This document shows positions 1 through 9,080 of a stretch of DNA of 64,000 nt, one piece after another; the stretch's first letter is position 1, and each line of letters opens with the position of its first letter. Both the position numbers and the translations under genes were made by a program. The DNA is from Oscillospiraceae bacterium (GTDB taxonomy: Bacteria; Bacillota; Clostridia; Oscillospirales; Acutalibacteraceae). The DNA lies in assembly GCA_902796905.1 (NCBI GenBank), contig CADBQU010000019.1:58576-122575 (forward strand). Direction: 5' to 3'. A model generated the notes under the pieces. It was not told the DNA's origin. It ran no database searches and saw nothing but the letters and a program-made list of their open reading frames with translations.

Positions 1-552
1 GGCGCAAACCAAATAACTGAAATTAAATTTTTCACGCATATCAATTAATTTTAAGCCGCAAAGAGCGGAATCCTTTGTAACTTTAAGCTCCGCTATTTCA
101 AAGTTTCTTCTTGAAAAATGTTCGGTTTTAACGGCTGCGGGCAGTTTTAAAATATTAAAAATTTCCTTTGCTGCCAAAAGTTCGGGGTTTATAGCCATAG
201 ATAAACCTAAGTGTTGGCGCATAAAACCTAAGCTTTTATCGTTGTATTCGGGATTTCTTATTCTGGCAATAGTGCTTTTAACGCCCAAATTTTTAGCCGC
301 AAAGCAGCTTAGCATATTAAGTTCGTCCGAGCCCATAACAGCAATAAACATATCGGCGTTTTTAATACCGGCTTCGCTTAAAATTTCATAATTTACAGCG
401 TTGCCGCAAACGCTCATAACATCGTAAATGTTTATTATATTGTTTAAAACATTCGGGTTTTTATCTATAACTGTAACACTATGACCTTCTAAAGTTAAAT
501 TGGCGGCGGCTTCCATGCCTATTTTGCCGCAGCCGGCTATAATAATTTCCAT
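1..552 (-). CDS. trkA: TrkA-type NAD-binding potassium uptake regulator, partial
   Basis: The reading frame starts with ATG at 552 and runs off the left edge, so only the first 184 residues are visible. It opens with MEIIIAGCGKIG, a GxGxxG dinucleotide-binding loop, followed by EGHSVTVIDKN, the acidic end of beta-2 that reads NAD. This is the RCK/TrkA_N fold, a cytosolic regulatory subunit that gates Trk/Ktr potassium channels through NAD(H) or nucleotide binding. The visible part spans the first TrkA_N domain and the start of a TrkA_C domain. It is divergent from trpS. The family is clear, but whether the full protein has one or two RCK units cannot be seen. Confidence 0.85.
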   Translation of the reverse strand, partial: MEIIIAGCGKIGMEAAANLTLEGHSVTVIDKNPNVLNNIINIYDVMSVCGNAVNYEILSEAGIKNADMFIAVMGSDELNMLSCFAAKNLGVKSTIARIRNPEYNDKSLGFMRQHLGLSMAINPELLAAKEIFNILKLPAAVKTEHFSRRNFEIAELKVTKDSALCGLKLIDMREKFNFSYLVCA

Positions 553-735
553 AAAAACGCCTTTCTGAAATTTTTGTTTTAAATTTGTTTTATTTTAAAT
601 TTTTTAATATTTAACGCTTATTAATATATTAAAATTTTAATTTTAATATATTTTACACATTTACACACTATACCACTTTATAAAAGATTTTTCAATACAT
701 ATTATATATTTTATATTAATTTATAAATGCCGTAC

Positions 736-764
736 TTGAATATTAGGTTGTAATTTAGTATAAT
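736..764 (+). promoter_or_regulatory. Probable sigma-A promoter of trpS
   Basis: TTGAAT (736-741) and TATAAT (759-764) are separated by 17 bp. They lie in the 334 bp AT-rich gap (553-886) between trkA and trpS. Nothing else recognisable, such as a T-box, is seen in this gap. Confidence 0.6.
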
Positions 765-886
765 ATAAATGTTAAATTATAATTATTTATTATATAATTA
801 TTTACGGAAAAATCATAAAAAATTACGATATAAACATTAACACCTAAATACCTATGTTTATGCCGTTAAAAGAAAAGGAAAACAAA

Positions 887-1879
887 ATGGAAAATAAAAA
901 AAGAGTATTAAGCTGTATACAACCAAGCGGAATGTTAACGCTGGGCAATTATTTGGGCGCTTTAAAAAATTGGAAAAGTATGAGCGAAGAATTTGATTGT
1001 ATTTTTGCGGTGGCGGATTTGCACGCAATAACCGTTCGCCAAGTACCTAAAGATTTCAGGCAACATATTTACGATACTTTTGCTTTGCTTTTAAGTATTG
1101 GTTTAAACCCCGAAGAAAATATTTTGTTTTTACAGTCTAATGTTTCGCAGCATACGGAACTGGCGTGGCTTTTAAGCTGCTACACGCAGTTCGGCGAGCT
1201 TTCGCGTATGACGCAGTTTAAAGATAAATCCCTAAAACATGCCGACAATGTAAATTTGGGATTGTTTGCATACCCCACATTAATGGCGGCGGATATTTTA
1301 CTTTATAATGCGGATTTGGTTCCGGTAGGCTCCGACCAAAAACAGCATTTGGAAATTACCAGAGATATTGCAGCGAGATTTAACGGTATATACGGAGATG
1401 TATTTAAACTTCCTGAGCCTTATATAGGCAAGAGCGGCGCCAGGGTTATGTCTTTACAGGACCCGACTAAAAAAATGTCTAAATCGGATGATAATGTAAA
1501 CGCGTGGGTTGCTATATTGGATGATGAAGACACAATTATAAGAAAGTTTAAAAGAGCCGTAACCGACAGCGAAGCAAAGGTTTGCTTTAAAGAAGGCAAA
1601 GACGGAATAAACAATTTGATTAATATTTATTCCGCCGTTACGGAAAAAACCGTTGCGGAAATAGAAAAAGAATTTGAAAATAAAGGCTACGGAGATTTTA
1701 AAACGGCAGTGGCAGAAAGTGTAGCCGACGCGTTAAAACCCGTAAGAGAAAACTATAAAATGTTTATTTCCGATAAAGCAGAGCTGGAAAGAATTTTTAG
1801 AAGCGGCGCCGAAAAAGCCGAAGCTATAGCAATTAAAACTTTATCAAAAGCAATGAAAAAAGTAGGTTTTATAAGATAA
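887..1879 (+). CDS. trpS: Tryptophanyl-tRNA synthetase
   Basis: Class I aminoacyl-tRNA synthetase that charges tRNA-Trp. Near the N-terminus PSGMLTLGNYLGAL carries the HIGH-equivalent signature of TrpRS, and KKMSKSDDN around residue 200 is the KMSKS loop. The VGSDQKQHLEITRDIA segment, which holds residues for tryptophan and ATP, is intact. I place the start at 887 because AAAAGGAAAAC lies just upstream. The in-frame ATG at 854 adds 11 residues and lacks a ribosome site. Length (330 aa) is normal. It heads the long housekeeping run that continues to polC. Confidence 0.96.
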   Translation: MENKKRVLSCIQPSGMLTLGNYLGALKNWKSMSEEFDCIFAVADLHAITVRQVPKDFRQHIYDTFALLLSIGLNPEENILFLQSNVSQHTELAWLLSCYTQFGELSRMTQFKDKSLKHADNVNLGLFAYPTLMAADILLYNADLVPVGSDQKQHLEITRDIAARFNGIYGDVFKLPEPYIGKSGARVMSLQDPTKKMSKSDDNVNAWVAILDDEDTIIRKFKRAVTDSEAKVCFKEGKDGINNLINIYSAVTEKTVAEIEKEFENKGYGDFKTAVAESVADALKPVRENYKMFISDKAELERIFRSGAEKAEAIAIKTLSKAMKKVGFIR

Positions 1880-1919
1880 TTTAAATTTAATTTTTAAAAA
1901 TAAACAGAAAAGAGTAATT

Positions 1920-2732
1920 ATGGGGTTAAATGTTTCGGAAAAAATTAAAAGTTTAATAAAAAACAAACATTTTCCGCATACGGTTATTATTGAAGGCGAA
2001 AAGGAAACCGTTTTAAAATTGGCTGAAGATACGGCTAAGGGTATTTTGTGCTTAAACAGCGATTATTTTTGCGGAGAATGTAAAAACTGCCATTTGGCGG
2101 ACATTAACAATCATCCCGATTTAAAAATAATATCTACCGAAAAAAAGAATTATTTGGTAGAAGATATAAGGGATTTAAGAAAAGAAGCTTTTTTAACTCC
2201 GTTTATTGCAAACAGCAGAATTTTTATTATTACGGAAAGTGAAAAGCTAAGCGATAAATGTCAGAATTCTCTTTTAAAAATATTAGAGGAACCGCCAAAA
2301 AACGTATATTTTATTTTATTAACGCAAAATTCGGCTTCGTTTTTAAATACCGTACTTTCAAGAGCGGTTTTGTTTTCGGTTTTAAATACCGAAGAGTCGG
2401 AATTTGATAATACCGTAAAAAATATTTTTTCGTTAGCCGTAAATAAAAACCGCGTTGGAATTTTAGAAATATTAAGCGGTTTAAAACAAAGGGAAGAAAT
2501 CGAAAAGCTGATTTTAAAAATAAAAGATTATGCAATTTATTTGCTTAAATTAAAGCAGGAACAAAATATAGGCAAAAACTTAAATTTTAATGAAACCGAT
2601 ATAAAAAATACGGCTTTAACAAAAGAAAGGCTTTACGGCATTATAGAAAAGCTTGACGGTATTTTTAAGGTTTTGGATTTTAATTTAAACGTTTTGCTTT
2701 TAAACTGTGCGGTGTGCAATGCACTTACATAG
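1920..2732 (+). CDS. holB: DNA polymerase III subunit delta'
   Basis: Clamp-loader subunit of the replicative polymerase. It has the four-cysteine zinc module (CLNSDYFCGECKNC, residues 40-60), the VEDIRDLRKEAF helix, and the conserved NSLLKILEEPP segment followed by FLNTVLSRA, a sensor and SRx-like motif of the RFC/DnaX family. The Walker A region is degenerate (IIEGEKETVLKLA), as expected for delta', which does not hydrolyse ATP, so this is not the tau/gamma subunit DnaX. It follows trpS by 40 bp. Length (270 aa) is short for the family, mostly at the C-terminal collar domain. Confidence 0.88.
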   Translation: MGLNVSEKIKSLIKNKHFPHTVIIEGEKETVLKLAEDTAKGILCLNSDYFCGECKNCHLADINNHPDLKIISTEKKNYLVEDIRDLRKEAFLTPFIANSRIFIITESEKLSDKCQNSLLKILEEPPKNVYFILLTQNSASFLNTVLSRAVLFSVLNTEESEFDNTVKNIFSLAVNKNRVGILEILSGLKQREEIEKLILKIKDYAIYLLKLKQEQNIGKNLNFNETDIKNTALTKERLYGIIEKLDGIFKVLDFNLNVLLLNCAVCNALT

Positions 2733-2879
2733 ATTAGGTTAAAATGTAATTTACTAGGCGGCAAAAGGTTTTTAATTGACATTCATTTTACCGTATTGTA
2801 AAATAAAAATGTTAATATATTTATTAATATATTTATTTTAAAAATTTTTAAATAATTATTTTATTTTAAGGAGAAAATT

Positions 2880-3584
2880 ATGGAACCGGTATATAAAAAA
2901 GTATTGTTAAAATTATCAGGAGAAGCTTTGGCGGCCGGAAAAGGTTTCGGTTTGGATTTTGACAAGGTTTTGGAAGTTTGCAAAAGCGTAAAAGAAGTAG
3001 TTGATATGGGGGTAGAAGTAGCTATTGTTGTAGGCGGCGGAAACTTCTGGAGAGGCAGAGAAGGCGGAGGAATGGACCGCACCAGGGCCGACCATATGGG
3101 TATGTTGGCTACCGTTATTAATTCTTTGGCTTTGGCAGACGCTTTAGAACAGCTTGACGTTCCGGTAAGGGTTCAAACAGCTATTGAAATGAAAGAAATA
3201 GCGGAAAAATATATAAGGAATAAAGCCGTAAGACATTTGGAAAAAGGCAGAGTTGTTATTTTTGGATGCGGAACGGGAAATCCTTTCTTTACTACAGATA
3301 CCGCAGCCGCTTTAAGAGCCGCCGAAATAGACGCGGACGTTATTTTTAAAGCCACAAATGTTGACGGTGTTTACGACAGCGATCCCAAGATAAACAAAAA
3401 TGCCAAAAAGTTTGATGAGCTTAGTTTTATAGACGTTTTAAACAAAGGCTTACACGTTATGGACAGCACCGCCGCTTCTTTATGTATGGACAATAATATT
3501 CCTATACTGGTATTTAATTTAAACGACCCGAATAATATTGTAAAAGCGGTTAAAGGCGAAAAGAACGGAACTATTGTAAAATAA
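2880..3584 (+). CDS. pyrH: Uridylate kinase (UMP kinase)
   Basis: Hexameric bacterial UMP kinase of the amino-acid-kinase fold that makes UDP from UMP. It starts [12 protein letters not shown], has the phosphate-binding [11 protein letters not shown] loop near residue 55, [17 protein letters not shown], and the nucleotide segment [14 protein letters not shown]. The length of 234 aa is typical. AGGAGAAAATTATG gives a good ribosome site. It sits directly before frr, the standard bacterial pyrH-frr order. Confidence 0.97.
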   Translation: MEPVYKKVLLKLSGEALAAGKGFGLDFDKVLEVCKSVKEVVDMGVEVAIVVGGGNFWRGREGGGMDRTRADHMGMLATVINSLALADALEQLDVPVRVQTAIEMKEIAEKYIRNKAVRHLEKGRVVIFGCGTGNPFFTTDTAAALRAAEIDADVIFKATNVDGVYDSDPKINKNAKKFDELSFIDVLNKGLHVMDSTAASLCMDNNIPILVFNLNDPNNIVKAVKGEKNGTIVK

Positions 3585-3764
3585 AAAAATCAGTTTTTTA
3601 AAATTTAAAGTTTTTTAAAAAATATACAAAATTAAAAAAACTTTAAAGAGTATAATAAAAATAAAAACAAAAACAAAAAGCCTAATATTAATAACATTTC
3701 AAAGAAATAACAAATAAAAATAAGATAAAAACACCTAAAAGCAATAAGTATTAAGGAGAAAAAT

Positions 3765-4319
3765 ATGGAAGAATTACTTTTAGAATTAGAAGAAAAAATG
3801 GAAAAAACCATGGCGGCTCTCGACAGAGATTATCAGGCTATAAGAGCCGGAAGGGCAAACCCTAAGGTTTTAGACAGAATAACGGTTGATTACTACGGTA
3901 CTCTCACGCCCATTCAGCAAATGGCAGCGGTGTCTGTACCCGAAGGCAGAATTTTACAAATACAGCCTTGGGACGCATCAACTTTAAAAGAAATAGAAAA
4001 AGCTATCCAAACATCGGATATAGGCATTAATCCTCAAAATGACGGACGTGTTATTCGCTTGATTTTCCCGCAGTTAACCGAAGAACGCAGGAAAGATATT
4101 GTTAAAGAAATAAGCAAACGCGCAGAGGACGCAAAGGTGTCGGTAAGGGCTCACAGAAGAGACGCCGTAGATAAAGCAAAGCTTATGAAAAAGAATTCCG
4201 AAATTACGGAAGACGATTTAGCCGGATTGGAAAAGAAAATACAGAATGTTACCGATAAATATTGTAAAGAGGCAGATGATTTGGCAAATAAAAAAGAAAA
4301 AGAAATTATGGAAATCTAA
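3765..4319 (+). CDS. frr: Ribosome recycling factor
   Basis: RRF splits post-termination ribosomes together with EF-G. The 184 aa sequence has the full set of family blocks: DYQAIRAGRANPKVLDRI, VDYYGTLTPIQQMAAVSVPEGR, QPWDASTLKEIEKAI, and EERRKDIVKEISKRAEDAKVS. The start is set by AAGGAGAAAAATATG. The 180 bp gap after pyrH is AT-rich, with a long A/T stem (about 3604-3648) that may form a weak hairpin. Confidence 0.97.
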   Translation: MEELLLELEEKMEKTMAALDRDYQAIRAGRANPKVLDRITVDYYGTLTPIQQMAAVSVPEGRILQIQPWDASTLKEIEKAIQTSDIGINPQNDGRVIRLIFPQLTEERRKDIVKEISKRAEDAKVSVRAHRRDAVDKAKLMKKNSEITEDDLAGLEKKIQNVTDKYCKEADDLANKKEKEIMEI

Positions 4320-4403
4320 TCGGGAACAAGACTTAAAATATTAGATTTGAATTATAAAAAAATAAAAGTTGCAACTATAAATACAAACGAAGGAAAGAAA
4401 ATT

Positions 4404-5132
4404 TTGAAAAGCGAAAATTCTTTAATTGACCGAAATATAAATATACCGGTTCATATTGCAATTATTATGGACGGTAACGGAAGATGGGCAAAAAAAAGAG
4501 CGCTTCCGCGTTCGGCAGGCCATGCGGCGGGAAGTAAAAATTTTAAAACAATAGCAAGATATTGTAATAAAATAGGTGTTAAATATTTAACCGTGTATGC
4601 ATTTTCAACCGAAAACTGGAACAGGCCTAAAGAAGAAGTAGACGCTTTAATGAATCTTTTCAGGGATTATTTAAAAGATACTAAAAAGTTTATTAAAGAA
4701 AATATAGCTTTAAAATTTATAGGTAACAAAAAGGGTTTGGCTAAAGATATAATTGAGCTTATGGAGCAAGCGGAGTATGACAGCCGCAACGCTACGGGGC
4801 TTACGGTAAATTTGGCTATAAATTACGGCGGAAGGGACGAAATAACCGAAGCGGTTAAAGAAATAGCCGAATTGGTAAAAAACAACAAAATAAATATAGA
4901 AGATATTAATGAGCAAACCATAGAAAATCATTTGTTTACCAAAAATGTTCCCGACCCGGATTTGGTTATAAGACCAAGCGGAGAATACAGGTCTTCTAAC
5001 TTTTTGATTTGGCAGTCGGCTTATGCCGAATATTGGTTTTCGGACATATTATGGCCGGATTTTAAGCCGAGGCATTTAATGAAAGCTATAGAAGATTTTA
5101 ACAAAAGAAACAGAAGATTCGGAGGAGTTTAA
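4404..5132 (+). CDS. uppS: Isoprenyl transferase (undecaprenyl diphosphate synthase)
   Basis: Cis-prenyltransferase that makes the C55 lipid carrier precursor for cell wall synthesis. HIAIIMDGNGRWAKKR carries the catalytic Asp, YAFSTENWNRP the second block, and the C-terminus has RPSGEYRSSNFLIWQSAYAE with the substrate-binding Arg and Ser. I prefer the TTG start at 4404, which has AAGGAAAG nine bases upstream and gives the usual length (242 aa). An in-frame TTG at 4347 would add 19 residues without a ribosome site. The stop is three bases before cdsA. Confidence 0.95.
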   Translation: MKSENSLIDRNINIPVHIAIIMDGNGRWAKKRALPRSAGHAAGSKNFKTIARYCNKIGVKYLTVYAFSTENWNRPKEEVDALMNLFRDYLKDTKKFIKENIALKFIGNKKGLAKDIIELMEQAEYDSRNATGLTVNLAINYGGRDEITEAVKEIAELVKNNKINIEDINEQTIENHLFTKNVPDPDLVIRPSGEYRSSNFLIWQSAYAEYWFSDILWPDFKPRHLMKAIEDFNKRNRRFGGV

Positions 5133-5135
5133 CTA

Positions 5136-5963
5136 ATGAAAACCAGGATAATTTATGGGGGCTTGCTGGGGTTAGGTACGGTTTTACTTTTAATTGTAGG
5201 CTCTTTTTTACCCATAGTTTTTAATATGGCGTGCGCCGTACTTGCAGCGTTGGCAATTTACGAACTTCTTAATAATACCGGTTTTTGCAAAAGCGAGCCG
5301 TTACTTTATGTAGGTATGGGATATGCATTTTTATGTTCTTTTTTACGGAACGGACTTATTCCGATAACCACAACCAAAGCGGCGTTTGTATTTATTGCGG
5401 TTCAGTTTGTTTTGGCTATTGTTTTAAATAAAAACGTAAATGCACAAAATTTGCTGGCGTCAATATTTTTTCCGTTGGCGGTAGGATATTCTTTAAGAAG
5501 TCTTTCTATTGTATTATCTTTAAAATACTATAATATATTCTACTTTTTATTAATTGTATGTTTTACCGTTTTTGCGGATATGGGAGCTTATTTTATAGGC
5601 GTATTTTTCGGTAAGCACAAAATGGCGCCGCACATAAGCCCAAATAAAACTTATGAAGGTTTAATAGGCGAATTTGGCATAGGAATGTTGGCAACATTTA
5701 TAGTATGCGTAATTTTTAAATATGTTTTAAAACTTGAGTATATAAGAATTTGGTACATTATGCTTTTATCGCCTTTGTTTATAGCTTTAGGCGTTTTAGG
5801 CGATTTAATAGCTTCGTATTTTAAAAGGCAAAGTAATATTAAAGACTACGGAAGTGTTATTCCGGGACACGGCGGAGTAATGGACCGGTTAGACAGCTTT
5901 TTATTGGTAGGTCCTGCATTTTATTTAATAAACGGAATGCTTATGATTTCGGGTAATTGGTAA
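5136..5963 (+). CDS. cdsA: Phosphatidate cytidylyltransferase
   Basis: Integral membrane enzyme that makes CDP-diacylglycerol, the branch point of phospholipid synthesis. It has about eight hydrophobic segments, and near the C-terminus SYFKRQSNIKDYGSVIPGHG followed by GVMDRLDS, which matches the CDP-alcohol synthase signature (S-x-KR...KD...PGHGG..DR.DS). GGAGGAG sits before the ATG, overlapping the end of uppS, so the two are translationally coupled. Length is 275 aa. Confidence 0.95.
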   Translation: MKTRIIYGGLLGLGTVLLLIVGSFLPIVFNMACAVLAALAIYELLNNTGFCKSEPLLYVGMGYAFLCSFLRNGLIPITTTKAAFVFIAVQFVLAIVLNKNVNAQNLLASIFFPLAVGYSLRSLSIVLSLKYYNIFYFLLIVCFTVFADMGAYFIGVFFGKHKMAPHISPNKTYEGLIGEFGIGMLATFIVCVIFKYVLKLEYIRIWYIMLLSPLFIALGVLGDLIASYFKRQSNIKDYGSVIPGHGGVMDRLDSFLLVGPAFYLINGMLMISGNW

Positions 5964-6134
5964 AAATAGTGTTAGTGCCGGTAGGAAAGTATTTTGGTTT
6001 TTCTGCCGATGCCAATATTATAAATACCATAAAATATTTTAATTTAAATTTTGATTTTAATGTTAATTTAATATCAACCACCTTATTTTATTTACCGAAA
6101 TTTATTTGTTAACAGCTAAAAACAATAACAGTTA

Positions 6135-6169
6135 AAAGCCGGTCGTAAAAAAAGATCGGCTTTAATTTT
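6135..6169 (+). terminator. Hairpin terminator after cdsA
   Basis: AAAGCCGGTC (6135-6144) pairs with GATCGGCTTT (6154-6163) with one G-T pair, followed by AATTTT. It lies in the 478 bp gap between cdsA and dxr. The rest of that gap holds A/T-rich sequence and the 17 bp repeat described next. Confidence 0.55.
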
Positions 6170-6291
6170 GGCAAGAAAAATTCATAATAAAAAATATAAA
6201 GTAATAAATTATTATTAAATATTAAAAAATATATTAAAAAATATATTAAAAAACACAGATTGTAAATAACGGTTTAAAACAGTTTTTATTT

Positions 6292-6360
6292 TTTAGGCAA
6301 AAGCATTTTTTAAGCAATAGCATCGTTTAGGCAAAAACTTTGTTTAGGCAAAAGCATTAT
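6292..6360. repeat. Tandem 17 bp repeat upstream of dxr
   Basis: Four units in exact 17 bp register, with the AGG/AAG core at 6295, 6312, 6329 and 6346. The consensus is TTTAGGCAAAAGCATT. A fifth, worn unit may follow at 6361-6377 (TTTAAACAAAAACAGGT). It ends about 80 bp before the dxr start. Confidence 0.7.
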
Positions 6361-6441
6361 TTTAAACAAAAACAGGTGTTTAAACTTTATATCTTTTATA
6401 ATGTAACTTAAAATTCAAGGAAAGACAAAAAGGAAAAAGGT

Positions 6442-7596
6442 ATGAAAAATATTTCTCTTTTGGGTTCTACCGGTTCTATAGGTACCCAAACTTTAGAAAT
6501 AGCAAGGCAATATAATTTTAATATTGTATCCCTTGCGGCTAACAGTAATTTTATTTTGGCAGAGCAACAGGCAAGAGAATTTAAGCCTAAATTTATTGCT
6601 ATGTTTAATAAAGACGCGGCAAAAGAACTTAAAATACGCTTAAAAGATACGGATATTAAAGTTGAAAGCGGAGAAGAAGCCGTAATAGAAGCGGCGGAAA
6701 TTTCGGGAAGCGATATAGTTTTAAATGCGATTGTAGGAATAGCTGGTTTAAGACCTACCTTGGCGGCAATAGAACAAAAAAAGAATATTGCTTTGGCTAA
6801 TAAAGAAACGCTTGTAACCGCCGGAGAAGCAGTAATGCAAAAAGCAAAAGAAAACGGCGTTAAAATTTTGCCGGTAGACAGCGAGCACAGTGCGATTTTT
6901 CAATGTATAAACAGTAAAATAGAAAGCAAAATCAATAAAATTTTGCTTACGGCTTCGGGCGGTCCTTTTTTTGGAAAAAGTAAAGACGAACTTAAAAATA
7001 TAACCAAAGAGCAGGCGTTAAAACACCCTAATTGGAATATGGGACCTAAAATAACCATAGATTCGGCAACGCTTATGAACAAAGGCTTAGAGGTTATAGA
7101 AGCGGTACATTTATTTAATGTTTCGGCAAAAGATATAGAAGTTTTGGTACATAAACAAAGTATTTTACATTCGGCGGTGGAATTTTGCGATAATTCTGTT
7201 ATAGGTCAAATGGGAATGCCCGATATGAAAATACCCATACAGTTGGCATTAACATATCCTAAGCGTATATGTTGCAATACCGAGAAGCTTGATTTGACTA
7301 AAATAGGTTCGCTTACTTTTGCAAAACCCGATACGGATACTTTTATTTGTTTAAAAACCTGTATAGACGCAATAAATGCCGGAGGCTTAAAGCCGGCGGC
7401 GGCAAACGGAGCCAACGAAATGGCTGTGGAATTATTTTTAAAAGATAAAATAAAGTTTTTGCAAATAGGAGAGCTTGTAGAGTATGCGTGCTCTTTACAA
7501 AAAAATACGGGCAGTTACGGTTTAGAAGATGTATTTTTGGCAGATAAAGCCGCAAGAGAAGCGGTTTTAATAAAAGCGGAAAGTTTTAAAAAATAA
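6442..7596 (+). CDS. dxr: 1-deoxy-D-xylulose-5-phosphate reductoisomerase
   Basis: Second step of the MEP isoprenoid pathway, making MEP from DXP with NADPH. The N-terminal LLGSTGSIGTQTLEIA is the NADPH loop. LPVDSEHSAIFQC holds the metal-binding Asp and Glu, TASGGPF is the flexible-loop region, and HPNWNMGPKITIDSATLMNK the substrate site. Length (384 aa) is typical. With ispG downstream it shows that this organism uses the MEP pathway. The start has AAGGAAAAAGGT just upstream. Confidence 0.97.
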   Translation: MKNISLLGSTGSIGTQTLEIARQYNFNIVSLAANSNFILAEQQAREFKPKFIAMFNKDAAKELKIRLKDTDIKVESGEEAVIEAAEISGSDIVLNAIVGIAGLRPTLAAIEQKKNIALANKETLVTAGEAVMQKAKENGVKILPVDSEHSAIFQCINSKIESKINKILLTASGGPFFGKSKDELKNITKEQALKHPNWNMGPKITIDSATLMNKGLEVIEAVHLFNVSAKDIEVLVHKQSILHSAVEFCDNSVIGQMGMPDMKIPIQLALTYPKRICCNTEKLDLTKIGSLTFAKPDTDTFICLKTCIDAINAGGLKPAAANGANEMAVELFLKDKIKFLQIGELVEYACSLQKNTGSYGLEDVFLADKAAREAVLIKAESFKK

Positions 7597-7637
7597 AAAG
7601 TGCCGATGAAAAATTCAAATTTTTTATGCGGCCGATT

Positions 7638-7721
7638 CGGCGGTTTTTGCAAACCGAAGGTTTGCAAAAACCAAAAGCTAAAGCTTTTGGTTTTAAAAGG
7701 CAAAGCCTTTTAAAACCGCCG
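7638..7721. repeat. Three-hairpin cloverleaf element A (dxr-rseP)
   Basis: The closing stem CGGCGGTTTT (7638-7647) pairs with AAAACCGCCG (7712-7721). Inside are TGCAAACC/GGTTTGCA (7648-7666, loop GAA), CCAAAAGC/GCTTTTGG (7671-7690, loop TAAA) and AAAAGGC/GCCTTTT (7695-7711, loop AAA). The 84 bp are almost fully paired. It lies inside an operon, so it is unlikely to be a simple end terminator. Confidence 0.85.
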
Positions 7722-7762
7722 GCAAAGTAAAATAAAAACTAAAAAAATAACAGGTGATAGTA

Positions 7763-8878
7763 TTGAATTGGTTGTTATCGGCTTTAAATTTTATTTGGCC
7801 ATACCTATTGGCTCTTTTGTGTTTTATGTTTTTAATAATGGCACACGAATTAGGGCATTTTACTTTTGCAAAAATAAATAAAATAAAAGTTAACGAGTTT
7901 TCAATAGGCTTCGGTCCCAAACTTTTTTCTATTAAAGGCAAAGAAACCACATATCTTTTTAAACCTTTATTATTAGGCGGATATTGTGCTATGGAAGGCG
8001 AAGACGAAACCAGCGAAAACCCCAATGCTTTTTGCAACAAAAAACCCTGGCAAAGATTTTTTGTTTTGTTAATGGGAGCTGGATTTAATATTATTTTAGG
8101 CTTTATAATTGTGGCTGTTATGCTTAGCCCCGGCAATGCTTTTGTTACAACAACTGTTAAAAGTTTTTCCGAAAATGCAACTTCAAATACTGTTATTAAA
8201 AATGATAAAACGGAAAGCTTTGAAAAAGCCGAAAATTCCGAAAGCGAAAATTGTTTAAAGGAAAACGATAAAATAATAGAAGTTAACGGAAGAAAAGTTA
8301 ATACCGCCATGGAATTAAGTTATACATTTACTAATGTAAAAAACGGAAATATAGATATGACGGTTTTAAGGGACGGAAAAAAAACAAATTTAAAGGGTGT
8401 AAGATTTAATACGATAAATCAAAGCGGATACAATATTATTTCGGTGGATTTTAATTTAAAAGCGCAAAAGAAAACGGTGGTTTCTTATATAGAGCAAACT
8501 TTTAAAATAACCGGAAGTTATGCCAAAATAGTTTGGTGGTCTTTAATAGATATGATAGGCGGAAAATATAAAATTTCGGACGTGTCGGGTCCGGTGGGAG
8601 TAACAGCCGCTATGGGGGACGCCGCAAGGCAAAATGTCTTGAATTTATTACCGTTTATGGCATTACTTACAATTAACTTAGGTATTGTTAATTTACTTCC
8701 GTTGCCGGCATTAGACGGAGGAAGAATATTATTTGTTATTTTTGAAATGATTTTTAAAAAGCCGGTACCTGCAAAATACGAAAATATTGTGCATACGGTG
8801 GGGTTTGTAATATTATTTGCGCTTTTAATTTTAGTTATGGGAAAAGATATTTGGCAGCTTATAAGTAAAGCTTTTTAA
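7763..8878 (+). CDS. rseP: Site-2 membrane zinc metalloprotease
   Basis: Intramembrane protease (RseP/RasP, S2P, M50B) that cleaves anti-sigma factors and signal peptides. HELGH near residue 30 in the first membrane helix is the zinc site. A PDZ domain follows in the middle (ENDKIIEVNGRKVN), and NLLPLPALDGGRI near the C-terminus is the second metal-ligand motif. The start is TTG at 7763 behind AGGTG. An in-frame GTG at 7754 overlaps that ribosome site. The sits-between-dxr-and-ispG order is common in Clostridia. Confidence 0.94.
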   Translation: MNWLLSALNFIWPYLLALLCFMFLIMAHELGHFTFAKINKIKVNEFSIGFGPKLFSIKGKETTYLFKPLLLGGYCAMEGEDETSENPNAFCNKKPWQRFFVLLMGAGFNIILGFIIVAVMLSPGNAFVTTTVKSFSENATSNTVIKNDKTESFEKAENSESENCLKENDKIIEVNGRKVNTAMELSYTFTNVKNGNIDMTVLRDGKKTNLKGVRFNTINQSGYNIISVDFNLKAQKKTVVSYIEQTFKITGSYAKIVWWSLIDMIGGKYKISDVSGPVGVTAAMGDAARQNVLNLLPFMALLTINLGIVNLLPLPALDGGRILFVIFEMIFKKPVPAKYENIVHTVGFVILFALLILVMGKDIWQLISKAF

Positions 8879-8925
8879 AGCTTAAGTTAATTGTTTTAAG
8901 CGGATATTTGCTTTTATTTGCTTTT

Positions 8926-9014
8926 GCGGCGGCAAAAATGCCAAAGGCGTTTTTAAGCCAAAACCGCAGTTTTGGCTTAGGAAACAAAATAAAAATTTTG
9001 TTTCCTGCCGCCGC
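8926..9014. repeat. Three-hairpin cloverleaf element B (rseP-ispG)
   Basis: The closing stem GCGGCGGCA (8926-8934) pairs with TGCCGCCGC (9006-9014). The inner hairpins are AAAAATGCC/GGCGTTTTT (8934-8954, one G-T pair), AAGCCAAAAC/GTTTTGGCTT (8955-8978) and AGGAAACAAAAT/ATTTTGTTTCCT (8979-9006). The hairpins abut one another directly. Confidence 0.85.
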
Positions 9015-9080
9015 TATCGAAAACCGATTTAAAAACGAAAAAAATAAAGAAGTTGAAAATTTTTTAAAAGAGGGATTTAT

